DNA of 64,000 bases from Pelotomaculum propionicicum. GTDB taxonomy: Bacteria; Bacillota; Desulfotomaculia; Desulfotomaculales; Pelotomaculaceae. This document shows positions 42,561 to 50,480 of the stretch, in pieces; position 1 is the first letter of the stretch; the number at the start of each line of letters is the position of its first letter. The DNA is taken from assembly GCF_004369225.1 (NCBI RefSeq), contig NZ_QFFZ01000007.1:58755-122754 (forward strand). Reading direction: 5' to 3'. Below the pieces are notes generated by a model, which did not search any database, was not told where the DNA came from, and worked only from the letters and a program-made list of their open reading frames with translations. Made by a program: the position numbers and the translations under genes.

Positions 42561-43163
42561 ATGAGGAATTTGCCTAATAAACCTGTTGTTGATGCTGATA
42601 GTTCAATTGCTGACGGAAAAGAAAGAATTAAAATCAATATAGTAAGTACTATGAAGTCATATTTCAAAAAGATGCGTTGCAGTGAAAAATGCTGCCAGCC
42701 AGAAATAAAATGGGAGGAAGTTTGCCTCTCATCTATTGGCAGTTTTCTTGGTATAGGACCTATTGCCTTAGTTAGTATCCATTACAATGTACCACTGTTA
42801 ATTCCTTCTTTTGGGGCTTCAGTTGCCTTGCTCTATGCAACCTGTCATATGCCCATGGCACAACCGCGCAACGTTCTGGGAGGTCATGTGCTTTCTGCAC
42901 TATCTGGTGTAATTACTTTTAAATTGTTCGGCAGCGACTGGTGGGCGGTAACCCTGGCGGTTGCCTTTGCTATAACATTAATGCTGGTTACAAGAACATT
43001 GCATCCACCTGGCGGCGCTACGGCCTTTGTTGCGGTTTTTAATGGCCAAGGTTTCAATTTTATCTTTTTGCCTGTGGCTTTAGGAGCAACTGTACTTATT
43101 CTGGAGGCTCTTATATTTAACAATTTAGTATCTACACGCAAATATCCCCAATACTGGTTGTAA
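42561..43163 (+). CDS. HPP family membrane protein
   Basis: About 200 aa with four hydrophobic segments after a 55-residue cytoplasmic N-terminus, the signature TLHPPGGATAF and the FGASVALLYATCHMPMAQPRNVLGGH region of HPP proteins, which are linked to nitrite transport in plants and to unknown roles in bacteria. Start uncertain: ATG directly after GTGGAG, or a TTG three codons on with better spacing. Alone between DUF2935 and a degraded region. Confidence 0.78.
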   Translation: MRNLPNKPVVDADSSIADGKERIKINIVSTMKSYFKKMRCSEKCCQPEIKWEEVCLSSIGSFLGIGPIALVSIHYNVPLLIPSFGASVALLYATCHMPMAQPRNVLGGHVLSALSGVITFKLFGSDWWAVTLAVAFAITLMLVTRTLHPPGGATAFVAVFNGQGFNFIFLPVALGATVLILEALIFNNLVSTRKYPQYWL

Positions 43164-43225
43164 GAAAGTTTCTTTATAAAGACATGAATCAGGACATGAC
43201 GTTGGACGAGATGGGACAGAACCAA

Positions 43226-43478
43226 TAAACAGGCTTCGATCAAGGCAATTTCCCTGAAATTTTTCTTCCATGGCCAGGCGCTCTTCTTAACTGCTTAACC
43301 TCCGCCGGCCGCAAGGCGGTGCTGCCGGTGTTTGAACAGAACAACGGGCTATTGTGGTATCCGGTTCAATGCGAGGGGATGGAGGCTTCGCCAATAACAT
43401 GGGTAAGCTCCCATTCAGATAAAAAGGATACTATTGTAAATAGAGCAACATACAACCATATGTTTTTTCTGTTGAAAT
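43226..43478 (+). other. Possible decayed coding remnant
   Basis: One frame is open and protein-like across this stretch (segments such as [30 protein letters not shown] and [16 protein letters not shown]) but has no start and no ribosome binding site. I could not assign a family. The rest of the 660-bp gap before the ligase holds module E and AT-rich leader only. Confidence 0.25.
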
Positions 43479-43575
43479 AATAAGGTATACAACAGCAAGA
43501 CAAGAAGACAGCAATTTGGGAAATAATGCCGGATATTTTTTTGGAGATTTTTCTGGTGTTTACTGCCGGAATTAT

Positions 43576-43649
43576 ATTGATTAGTATTAATTATTAATGC
43601 AATCGCAAACATATATTTCAAATTCTTCATTTAACAATATAAGATAAAA
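43576..43649 (+). promoter_or_regulatory. LysR-type promoter module E (second PaaK-type ligase)
   Basis: The most diverged copy: ATTGATTAGT, ATT, AATTATTAAT with T-N11-A kept; then a perfectly conserved CAATCGCAAAC, TTCAAA in the -35 place and TAAGAT (43640) one base closer than in A-D. It lies 20 kb from the LysR gene. Leader about 180 nt. Confidence 0.65.
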
Positions 43650-43823
43650 TTAAAGCAGGAATAGTGAAAAAAATATCTTGCTAAGTGAGAATACTTTTGT
43701 TGAAGGTAAGCCGTTATTCTTTTGACCGCACTTTATAAATTTGAGAGTATTTAATATCCCCTTTTAAATCTCCTTATAAGCTTGTTTGCAGCAGCGATGG
43801 CTTTAATTTCGGAGGTGGTTAAC

Positions 43824-45149
43824 ATGCAAAGTCTGGATATCTATTGGAATCCAATTTTGGAAACCATGCCTGTGGAAAAGTTGAGGGAACTGCAGCTGGT
43901 AAAGTTTAAAAGGATATTTAAATGGGCATACGATAGATCCAGACTTTACCGGAAGCTTTATGACGCGGTCGGATTAACCCCCGAAGATGTTAGAACGTGG
44001 GACGATATCAGGAAAGTTCCGATGATTGAAAAAGAGAATTACCGGGAGGCCCAGTATAAGGAGCCGTGGCCTTACGGTGATTCTCTTTGCGTGCCTTTAG
44101 AAGAGGTCACAGTTTACCATCAAACCAGCGGCACCACCGGGCAACCGATATTTCAGCCTGATACATGGCAGGACTGGGAGTGGTGGGCCGAAACTTGGTG
44201 TCAATTCTTGTGGGCGATGGGTTTCAGGAATACAGACAGGGTTTTTCTTCCATTCGGTTACAATGTATTTGTTGCCTTCTGGGCCGGCCACTATGCTGCC
44301 GAAAAAATCGGTTGTGAGGTTGTCTCAGGGGCTTTACTTAACACCGAAGAAAGAGTACTGAAGATGAAGGAACTCAAGGCCACCGCTTTCATGGCTACAC
44401 CTACTTATGTTCTTGGTATGGCGGACGCTTGCCGGAAACTGGGCATGGATCCGAGAGATTTGGGGATCAAGAAAATCCTGTGCGCGGGTGAACCGGGTGC
44501 AAGCGTTCCCACCACCAAGAAAAGGATGGAAGAAGCCTGGGGCTGTAATGTATACGACCATGTCGGCGCGACTGAAATGGGTGCGTGGGGATACGAGTGT
44601 AATTATAAGCCGGGTGGTTTGCATGTTAACGAGGGATTTTTCCTGGTGGAACTCTTGGATTTGGAAACCGGGGAACCAATTGAAGAACCTAATAAACTAG
44701 GGAAGATCGTTCTTACCTCTTTTGACCGGATGGCCCAGCCATGCATCCGCTACGACAGTAAAGACGTGGCTATGTGGAGTGAAAACAGCTGTGCCTGCGG
44801 CCGCACACACCGCGTATTTAAAGGCGGGGTTCAAGGCCGTACTGACCATATTACAAAAGTTAAAGGCGTACTGTTTAGTCCTGTATCGGTGGAAGAGGCT
44901 GTGCGCAGTATGCATCAGCTAGGTAACGAATATGAATTAATTGTTAAAAAAGATGGGGAAATAGACAAGATCATCCTAAAATATGAATTGGCACCCGGTT
45001 GTGAGGGCCAGGAAAAAGAAGTGGAGGCCGATTTGGCCAAAATATTGAGAATAAAGACCAACCTGAACTTTATCTTCGAAAGTCACCCTTATGGTTCCCT
45101 GCCCAGGTATCAAGTAAAAGCCAAGCGTTTTCAAGATCTCAGGAAGTAA
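43824..45149 (+). CDS. PaaK-type aryl/acyl-CoA ligase, paralogue 2
   Basis: 441 aa, with HQTSGTTGQPIFQPD (P-loop), HVGATEMGAWG (adenine motif), RYDSKDVA (in place of the usual TGD) and FKGGVQGRTDHITKVKGVLFS (hinge). Related to the ligase at 12.9 kb and similarly placed behind a LysR-type module. GGAGGTGG precedes the ATG; the longer upstream frame is excluded. The altered TGD motif (SKD) may affect ribose binding. Followed by a small Cys-containing protein. Confidence 0.85.
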   Translation: MQSLDIYWNPILETMPVEKLRELQLVKFKRIFKWAYDRSRLYRKLYDAVGLTPEDVRTWDDIRKVPMIEKENYREAQYKEPWPYGDSLCVPLEEVTVYHQTSGTTGQPIFQPDTWQDWEWWAETWCQFLWAMGFRNTDRVFLPFGYNVFVAFWAGHYAAEKIGCEVVSGALLNTEERVLKMKELKATAFMATPTYVLGMADACRKLGMDPRDLGIKKILCAGEPGASVPTTKKRMEEAWGCNVYDHVGATEMGAWGYECNYKPGGLHVNEGFFLVELLDLETGEPIEEPNKLGKIVLTSFDRMAQPCIRYDSKDVAMWSENSCACGRTHRVFKGGVQGRTDHITKVKGVLFSPVSVEEAVRSMHQLGNEYELIVKKDGEIDKIILKYELAPGCEGQEKEVEADLAKILRIKTNLNFIFESHPYGSLPRYQVKAKRFQDLRK

Positions 45150-45175
45150 TCATAAAAAGGTGGCGATACATTTTG

Positions 45176-45364
45176 ATGGAGAAAACCAAAATTCGCGAAA
45201 TGGCTGATGTTATTGCTAAAATTAAACAGGAAGCGGAAAGTTTAAAAGAATTGGGCTGCAGCTGTGGCATTAAATGTGTTGAAATGAACGTTGTTAGAAT
45301 GTCCGCAATGATAAAAATGCTGGAACTTGACATAACTGATGCCGCTGATATATTGGGGGCCTGA
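45176..45364 (+). CDS. Small hypothetical protein (62 aa)
   Basis: Starts 26 bp after the ligase with AAAGGTGG and TTG-ATG. Helical, Lys/Glu-rich, with a CSCGIKC triad near residue 30 that could bind zinc or a cluster. Probably in the ligase operon. No family recognised. Confidence 0.5.
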   Translation: MEKTKIREMADVIAKIKQEAESLKELGCSCGIKCVEMNVVRMSAMIKMLELDITDAADILGA

Positions 45365-45547
45365 CCTGCGCCGGCAATGCCCTTATTGATACAAGCAATT
45401 TTATATTATTTTATTTGGCGGATTCCTGGCGGTATAATCAATATCAGAGATCCGTCAAATGCTTATGTGGGCTAAATATATTTGACCTGCATAGTTATTG
45501 CAAACCGAATGGCGAAGGCATCGCAACGGCTTCTAGTGAAGGTTATG

Positions 45548-45730
45548 CCAATGGAAGAGTTAAATGTGTTATCCGCATTTGCTGGTCCGGCTGTACCATA
45601 AACCAGGGCGGGGAAAAGAAAAAGCAGCAATTAATCGATATGCTGGAATCTTTTAGCGAGAATATGGATGACCTTAAACTGCATTTTGAGATGGCTTACA
45701 TGTACCTGGATATAGAGGAAATCGACAAAG
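45548..45730 (+). repeat. Mosaic duplicate of vapC end and TPR gene interior
   Basis: 45548-45567 repeats 20 bp from the end of the VapC-like gene (57494-57513), and 45577-45730 repeats about 154 bp of the TPR gene interior (58771-58924) with only a few differences, including a one-base insertion. The 1.25 kb that separates these two pieces at the right-hand locus is missing here. The HsdR stop codon lies 13 bp after the repeat ends. The two long copies are in direct orientation and flank the 13-kb accessory region. Confidence 0.85.
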
Positions 45731-45742
45731 TGTGGTCTTTGT

Positions 45743-48700
45743 TTATACCAATCCCAAATACTTCTCGAAGAATTTAAGCAGCTTTTCAATAATTCCCTGC
45801 TTCTTGACCGCCCGGGCACCGCCAAAGCGCGACACGGGCGGCATAATTTTATCAATGGCTGTGCCTGTTGTTTTCAACATACCGTCTCGAAAGGCGTTAT
45901 CAATGAAACGCCGCGTTTCTTCAGGCTTTAACCTTTCTTCTTCTATAATGGCTGTAATATCCGCTTCTTTACGTTCATGCAAGAATTTGCGCCAATCCTC
46001 ATCCACCTTGGTCGATGTGTTGACCTGTTCTATGAAACGCTCGATAAGCTCTTTCTTGCTGCGAAGCTCAATGCTAGAATTAATAGCCTTATCGATGGTT
46101 GTAAGAATAGTTTTATCCTTGCAGTTGGATTCTTGATATTTGGCCACAAGCATAAGGATGTAGTCAATGTTTACCTCTATCTGCCGGATCAGTTCAATCT
46201 CAAAAACAATGTCATCATTAATGGTTTCTTTGTCACCGTCAGCGCCTTTTCGGAATTCCTGGTACAGGTCGATATAGATGCTCTGATAGTCCTGAAAATC
46301 CCTTTCCGACAAAATTTCATTGCCTGCGAAGTCGTCGAAGGAAGTAAGGATATTCCTCAGCCTTAAAATTGCTCCATACAGCCGGATAAAGCCCTTTTGG
46401 GCTTCTTCGCCGATAATAGGCTGTCCAAGCGGATACTGCGTGGTAAGGTCGGCAATCAGTTCTTCATAGCCCGGCTTGTGCTCGCCTTTTTCATCATATC
46501 CGTTATAGTATTCGTTGTAGGTTTTGAGCAGTACAATACCGCCTGCGTCCTTGTTGCCGAAAAGAGCAATGGCCTTGTCCGTTGCCTCCTTCAAGTCGCG
46601 GAAGCAGACGATATTGCCAAAAGTCTTGACGCTGTTTAAAATGCGGTTTGTCCGCGAAAATGCCTGAATCAGCCCATGCTGCTTCAGGTTTTTGTCCACC
46701 CAGAGCGTGTTGAGGGTGGTCGCGTCAAAGCCGGTCAGGAACATATTGACCACAATCAGCAGATCAATCTCCCGGTTTTTCATGCGTAGGGAAAGGTCTT
46801 TGTAATAGTTTTGAAACTTGTCGGAAGACGTGTCGTAATTCGTATTGAATGTTGCATTGTAATCCCTGATCGCCGCGTCAAGAAAATCGCGGGAGCTCTG
46901 GTCAAGGTTGTCCATATTGAAGTCCTCGTCCGGCAGCAGCCCGTCCGGTTCATCCTCGTTTGCGCTAAAGCTGAAGATGGTTGCTATGGTGAGGTTGCGG
47001 TTCTTTTCCGCAATCTGCTTTTTAAACTCGTTATAATATCTTATCTCCATCGGAATCGATGCGGCGGCGAATATGGAATTAAATCCCGCCACGCGCCTGG
47101 TTTCACGCTTTTCAATGATTTTCTTTGGATTCTGCTTGTCGGCTTCTTCCCATTTGGCGGAAAATGTATAGAAACTGCTGCGCTTTGTTTTTTGATCGAA
47201 GTGATCTAGAACATAGGCAACAATTTCGCTGATCCGCTGTGGGTCTGCCAAGGCTTTTTCGCGGTCTATGGCATAAACCTTTTTGTCGTCTATGTAGTCC
47301 GGCATCTTGATGGTATTGATGAAGTCTATCCTGAAAGGCAATACATTTCCGTCATTGATGGCGTCCACAATGGTGTAGGTGTGCAGTTTTTCGCCAAAAG
47401 CCTGCTCGGTCGTCCGCAGCAGAGGGTTGCCGCCTGAACCGGCATTCGCGGCGAAGATCGGCGTTCCCGTAAAGCCGAAGATATGGTAGTTCTTAAAGCT
47501 CTTCGTGATGGCCTGGTGCATATCGCCAAACTGGGAACGGTGGCACTCGTCGAAAATCAACACGACGTGTTTTTTGTAGATGTCGTGCTGTTTGTTTTTG
47601 CGGATAAACATATCCAGTTTTTGAATCGTGGTGACGATGATTTTGTATTCGTGGGGATTGCCTTTTTCATTTCTGTCTTCCAGCTGCTGCTGAAGAACCC
47701 TTGTAGACGTGTTCCCGTTTGCGGCGCCCTTTTCAAAGCGGTCGTATTCCTTCATCGTCTGGTAGTCCAGGTCTTTGCGGTCGACGACGAACAATACCTT
47801 GTCCACATAGGGCAGGGCGCAAGCCAATTGTGCTGTTTTGAAGCTGGTCAGGGTTTTCCCGGAGCCGGTGGTGTGCCAGATATATCCGCCCGCTGCCGTC
47901 GTCCCCATTTTCTTGTAGTTAGTCGATATGGCAATGCGGGACAATATGCGTTCCGTCGCCGCGATTTGATACGGACGCATGACAAGCAGCAGCTCTTCGG
48001 ATGTAAACACGCAATATTTGGTCAGTATATTCAAGAGGGTGTGCTTGGCGAAAAAAGTCCTGGTAAAGTCCACCAGGTCAGGGATGATTTTGTTGTTCGC
48101 ATCCGCCCAAAAGCTGGTAAACTCAAAGCTGTTGCTCGTTTTCTTGCTCCTTCGGCGTTCGCTGCCGCTTTGCTCTTTAATATGCGCGCTGCGCGTGGTG
48201 TTGCTGTAATACTTCGTGTGGGTACCGTTGGAGATCACAAAAATCTGCACATATTCAAACAAACCCATTGATGCCCAAAAGCTGTCGCGCTGGTAGCGGT
48301 TGATCTGATTGAACGCTTCCCGGATGGCGACGCCGCGCCGTTTCAGTTCCACATGAACCAGGGGCAGCCCGTTCACAAGAATCGTCACGTCATACCGCGT
48401 TTCGTGAGTGCCGCCCGATTCCTCGTACTGGTTGATGACCTGCAGTCGGTTGTTGTGGATGTTCTTTTTGTCCAAAAGGTAGATGTTCTTGGTCGTGCCG
48501 CCTGCCTTGCCGTCAGGCAGGTCATCCCGGCGCAGTATCTGTATATGGTCATCCTGGATTTTCCGGGTCTTTTCTACAATCCCCTCATTGGCGTCGGCGA
48601 TGCATTCAGTGAAAAACCTGTCCCATTCACCGTCCGTGAAGGTGAAGTCATTGAGCAGTTCAAGCTGCCTGCGCAAGTTTGCGGCCAGTGCGGCTTCGTT

Positions 48701-48865
48701 GTGGATTGCCAGGTATTCATACCCCTGCGAGGTCAGCAGGCGGATAAACTCGCATTCAAGCTCCGCCTCGCTCTGGTATTTTTCCGAGCGGACGCTGTAT
48801 TCAGCGGCATATTCGGCAACAACCGTCGCTTCGTCGGTGCTGGCAACGATATTGTATGTACTCAT
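45743..48865 (-). CDS. hsdR: Type I restriction enzyme, HsdR (R) subunit
   Basis: 1040 aa. The N-terminal nuclease has the PD-(D/E)xK residues Asp159 in RYDV and Glu173-x-Lys175 in VELKR; SF2 motor motifs follow: HTTGSGKTLT, DECHRS, FTGTP and the QAFSRTNR box. It translocates DNA and cuts away from the site in complex with HsdM and HsdS. Residues 116-122 (LPDGKAG) come from a 21-bp palindromic insertion between RRDD and GTTKN, a place where relatives have no insert. Its ATG overlaps the HsdS stop (ATGA). Confidence 0.93.
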   Translation of the reverse strand: MSTYNIVASTDEATVVAEYAAEYSVRSEKYQSEAELECEFIRLLTSQGYEYLAIHNEAALAANLRRQLELLNDFTFTDGEWDRFFTECIADANEGIVEKTRKIQDDHIQILRRDDLPDGKAGGTTKNIYLLDKKNIHNNRLQVINQYEESGGTHETRYDVTILVNGLPLVHVELKRRGVAIREAFNQINRYQRDSFWASMGLFEYVQIFVISNGTHTKYYSNTTRSAHIKEQSGSERRRSKKTSNSFEFTSFWADANNKIIPDLVDFTRTFFAKHTLLNILTKYCVFTSEELLLVMRPYQIAATERILSRIAISTNYKKMGTTAAGGYIWHTTGSGKTLTSFKTAQLACALPYVDKVLFVVDRKDLDYQTMKEYDRFEKGAANGNTSTRVLQQQLEDRNEKGNPHEYKIIVTTIQKLDMFIRKNKQHDIYKKHVVLIFDECHRSQFGDMHQAITKSFKNYHIFGFTGTPIFAANAGSGGNPLLRTTEQAFGEKLHTYTIVDAINDGNVLPFRIDFINTIKMPDYIDDKKVYAIDREKALADPQRISEIVAYVLDHFDQKTKRSSFYTFSAKWEEADKQNPKKIIEKRETRRVAGFNSIFAAASIPMEIRYYNEFKKQIAEKNRNLTIATIFSFSANEDEPDGLLPDEDFNMDNLDQSSRDFLDAAIRDYNATFNTNYDTSSDKFQNYYKDLSLRMKNREIDLLIVVNMFLTGFDATTLNTLWVDKNLKQHGLIQAFSRTNRILNSVKTFGNIVCFRDLKEATDKAIALFGNKDAGGIVLLKTYNEYYNGYDEKGEHKPGYEELIADLTTQYPLGQPIIGEEAQKGFIRLYGAILRLRNILTSFDDFAGNEILSERDFQDYQSIYIDLYQEFRKGADGDKETINDDIVFEIELIRQIEVNIDYILMLVAKYQESNCKDKTILTTIDKAINSSIELRSKKELIERFIEQVNTSTKVDEDWRKFLHERKEADITAIIEEERLKPEETRRFIDNAFRDGMLKTTGTAIDKIMPPVSRFGGARAVKKQGIIEKLLKFFEKYLGLV
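48501..48521 (-). repeat. Palindromic insertion inside hsdR
   Basis: CCTGCCT and AGGCAGG arms around a 7-bp centre, 21 bp in total, inserted in frame. Same family of GC-rich elements as those in hsdS and hsdM. Confidence 0.7.
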
Positions 48866-50193
48866 GCCGTCACCTCCTTCCCGCCTTCCTGCCTGCCGGC
48901 AGGCAGGGCCCGCCTGCCCGCCTGCCGGACGGGCAGGTCGGACGGACGGGCCGGACAGGCAGGGCCCGCCTGCCGGCAGGCAGGGAAGGTTAATAGCTTA
49001 TCCCGGTAATATTCATACTGCTTGCGCCTTGCCTCGATTTCGGCGGGCAGGCCGCTGGTCAGGTCGTTGCACAGGGCGTCGAAGCGGTCGAGGATAGCAA
49101 CGATGCGTTCCTGTTCTTCGAGGGGAGGAAGGGGGATTGGGTAGCTTTTGATAATACCTGAATTTAAGTCGGAACGTGCTCCTTGTCCGAGTGCTTTCAG
49201 TTTTTCGTACTGACTGCTAACCCAATGAAAAACATAGCGATAGTGTGCTTTATGAGGGTTGATCTCCAAACAGCAACAGTGTTGATTGGTGGTCAATGGA
49301 ATCTTATTAATAGCAGACCTTCCCGCAGTCGCTCCTGAAATTGCAATAATAACACAATTTTTCGGTATCCATTTGGCTGCTGAATTCTTTAACGCCGCTG
49401 GAGTGATTCGCATTTCGGTATCATAAATGTCCCCAAAACGCACTTCTTGTGTGCGAAGCCAAGGAATATCACCGCCATAATAGTCGGCGTGATTTGCCAG
49501 TGGCGTACCACCGGAATAGGTCTTTATTGAAATCTCTCCCAACGTAACAATCGGCACATCGTCGCCAAATGTCAGCAGATGGTTACGATAATACTCATAT
49601 TGCTTTTTCCGCGCTGTAAGCTCCGCTGTAAGCTCCGCTGTAAGCTCCGCTGTAAGCTCCGTGAAATTGTCCAGTATCCGGACAATTTCACGCTGAACTG
49701 GAAGAGGCGGGAGAGGGATGCGAACCTGCTCAAGTTTTTGCGGAGAAACCTCAATGACCTTCGTACCATTCGCTATTTTCTTCTTTTGAGTAAAAAAAGC
49801 CTCTGTCTGAAAATAGTACGAAAGATATTTTGCATCTTGATCATGCTTGAAGATTGCAGAATGACCTCCGGTGACGATTTCTTCGTCGCCCAGCCAGGCA
49901 ACACACTTGCATACATCCTCAATATTTTCACTTGTTATAGCAATTATCAGATCACCTGTATTCACTTTTTTCAGTTGCTTGGCTAGATCCGGCGATACAA
50001 ATGACTTCGTTTCATATGCAAAAGCCCCATAATAGGTGTAAATCTGACCGTAATGGATGCACCCAATCCCGGACTCAGTAAAATCCTTCTTCTGCAACCC
50101 ATTGCCTCGAATCATCGTGCCAAATTCCCCCAATGCCTTATACTCCACCCCATCAGGGCAAAGCTCGGCTATTAACTGTTCCAATCTGCTCAT
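48862..50193 (-). CDS. hsdS: Type I restriction enzyme, HsdS specificity subunit
   Basis: 443 aa with two target-recognition domains, each ending in the conserved PLPPLPVQREIVRILD and PLPPLEEQERIVAILDRF-type helix starts. The central linker holds four ELTA repeats (residues about 178-193) encoded by a 12-bp tandem repeat, like EcoR124I, in which the repeat number sets the spacer between the half-sites. The last 35 or so residues (after LLTF) are encoded by GC-rich palindromic sequence and are unlike normal HsdS ends. The gene overlaps both neighbours by 4 bp. Confidence 0.92.
   Translation of the reverse strand: MSRLEQLIAELCPDGVEYKALGEFGTMIRGNGLQKKDFTESGIGCIHYGQIYTYYGAFAYETKSFVSPDLAKQLKKVNTGDLIIAITSENIEDVCKCVAWLGDEEIVTGGHSAIFKHDQDAKYLSYYFQTEAFFTQKKKIANGTKVIEVSPQKLEQVRIPLPPLPVQREIVRILDNFTELTAELTAELTAELTARKKQYEYYRNHLLTFGDDVPIVTLGEISIKTYSGGTPLANHADYYGGDIPWLRTQEVRFGDIYDTEMRITPAALKNSAAKWIPKNCVIIAISGATAGRSAINKIPLTTNQHCCCLEINPHKAHYRYVFHWVSSQYEKLKALGQGARSDLNSGIIKSYPIPLPPLEEQERIVAILDRFDALCNDLTSGLPAEIEARRKQYEYYRDKLLTFPACRQAGPACPARPSDLPVRQAGRRALPAGRQEGGKEVTA
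48888..48984 (-). repeat. Cluster of GC-rich palindromes at the hsdS 3' end
   Basis: Begins with the perfect 20-bp palindrome CCTGCCTGCCGGCAGGCAGG and continues with nested CGCCTGCC/GGCAGGCG-type inverted repeats for about 100 bp. It is coding (PACRQAG, PVRQAG, LPAGRQ peptides). GC content far above the flanks. Confidence 0.85.
49613..49660 (-). repeat. Four 12-bp tandem repeats in hsdS (ELTA linker)
   Basis: Four perfect copies of GCTGTAAGCTCC (+ strand). Each adds four residues to the inter-domain linker. Known in EcoR124I/EcoDXXI-type enzymes as a slippage site that changes DNA specificity. Confidence 0.9.
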
Positions 50194-50480
50194 TGTATAT
50201 CACCAACCAGTTTATTTTTCAACCATTCCCTACCAGTTCCTGATTTGAAATATTTCTCCCTTGCCGCAGCATCTTCTTTCTTGTCATATTCTTCAAAATA
50301 AACCAGTCCAATTGGTTTGTGCTGTTTTGTATATTTTGCTCCGGCTCCAGTTAAATGCTGATAATATCTGCGCTCTAAATCATCTGTAAAGCCTTTGTAT
50401 AGACTACCGTTATTGCAAAGAATAATATAGACATACCATTTGCCATTTTCCCCCTGCGGAATATTTTGAATAATGTTCAT
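50190..50480 (-). CDS. GIY-YIG domain nuclease-like protein inside the hsd operon
   Basis: 96 aa: WYVYIILCNNGSLYKGFTDD (the GIY-YIG core, here VYI and YKG), ERRYYQHLTGAGAKYTKQHKP and a Glu in YEEYDKKEDAAAREKYFKSGTGREWLK, as in the YhbQ/UPF0213 group. Its ATG overlaps the hsdM stop (ATGA) and its end overlaps the hsdS start by 4 bp, so it is translated with the restriction genes. Role in the system is unknown; a stray single-domain nuclease is the alternative. Confidence 0.85.
   Translation of the reverse strand: MNIIQNIPQGENGKWYVYIILCNNGSLYKGFTDDLERRYYQHLTGAGAKYTKQHKPIGLVYFEEYDKKEDAAAREKYFKSGTGREWLKNKLVGDIQ

Noticed and set aside
45415..45777. 120-codon + strand frame reading through the mosaic duplicate
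   Set aside because: Composed of unrelated pieces (vapC end, TPR interior, antisense hsdR end) and has no ribosome binding site; treated as a repeat.
47483..48271. 262-codon frame antisense to hsdR
   Set aside because: Shadow of a long, GC-balanced gene; no motif and no start signal.
48353..49097. Two long + strand frames over the GC-rich palindromes
   Set aside because: Low-complexity translation of palindromic DNA antisense to hsdR/hsdS.
49613..49660. Tandem repeats considered as a CRISPR array
   Set aside because: 12-bp units without spacers, inside the hsdS coding frame. No CRISPR array or cas gene was seen in the window.
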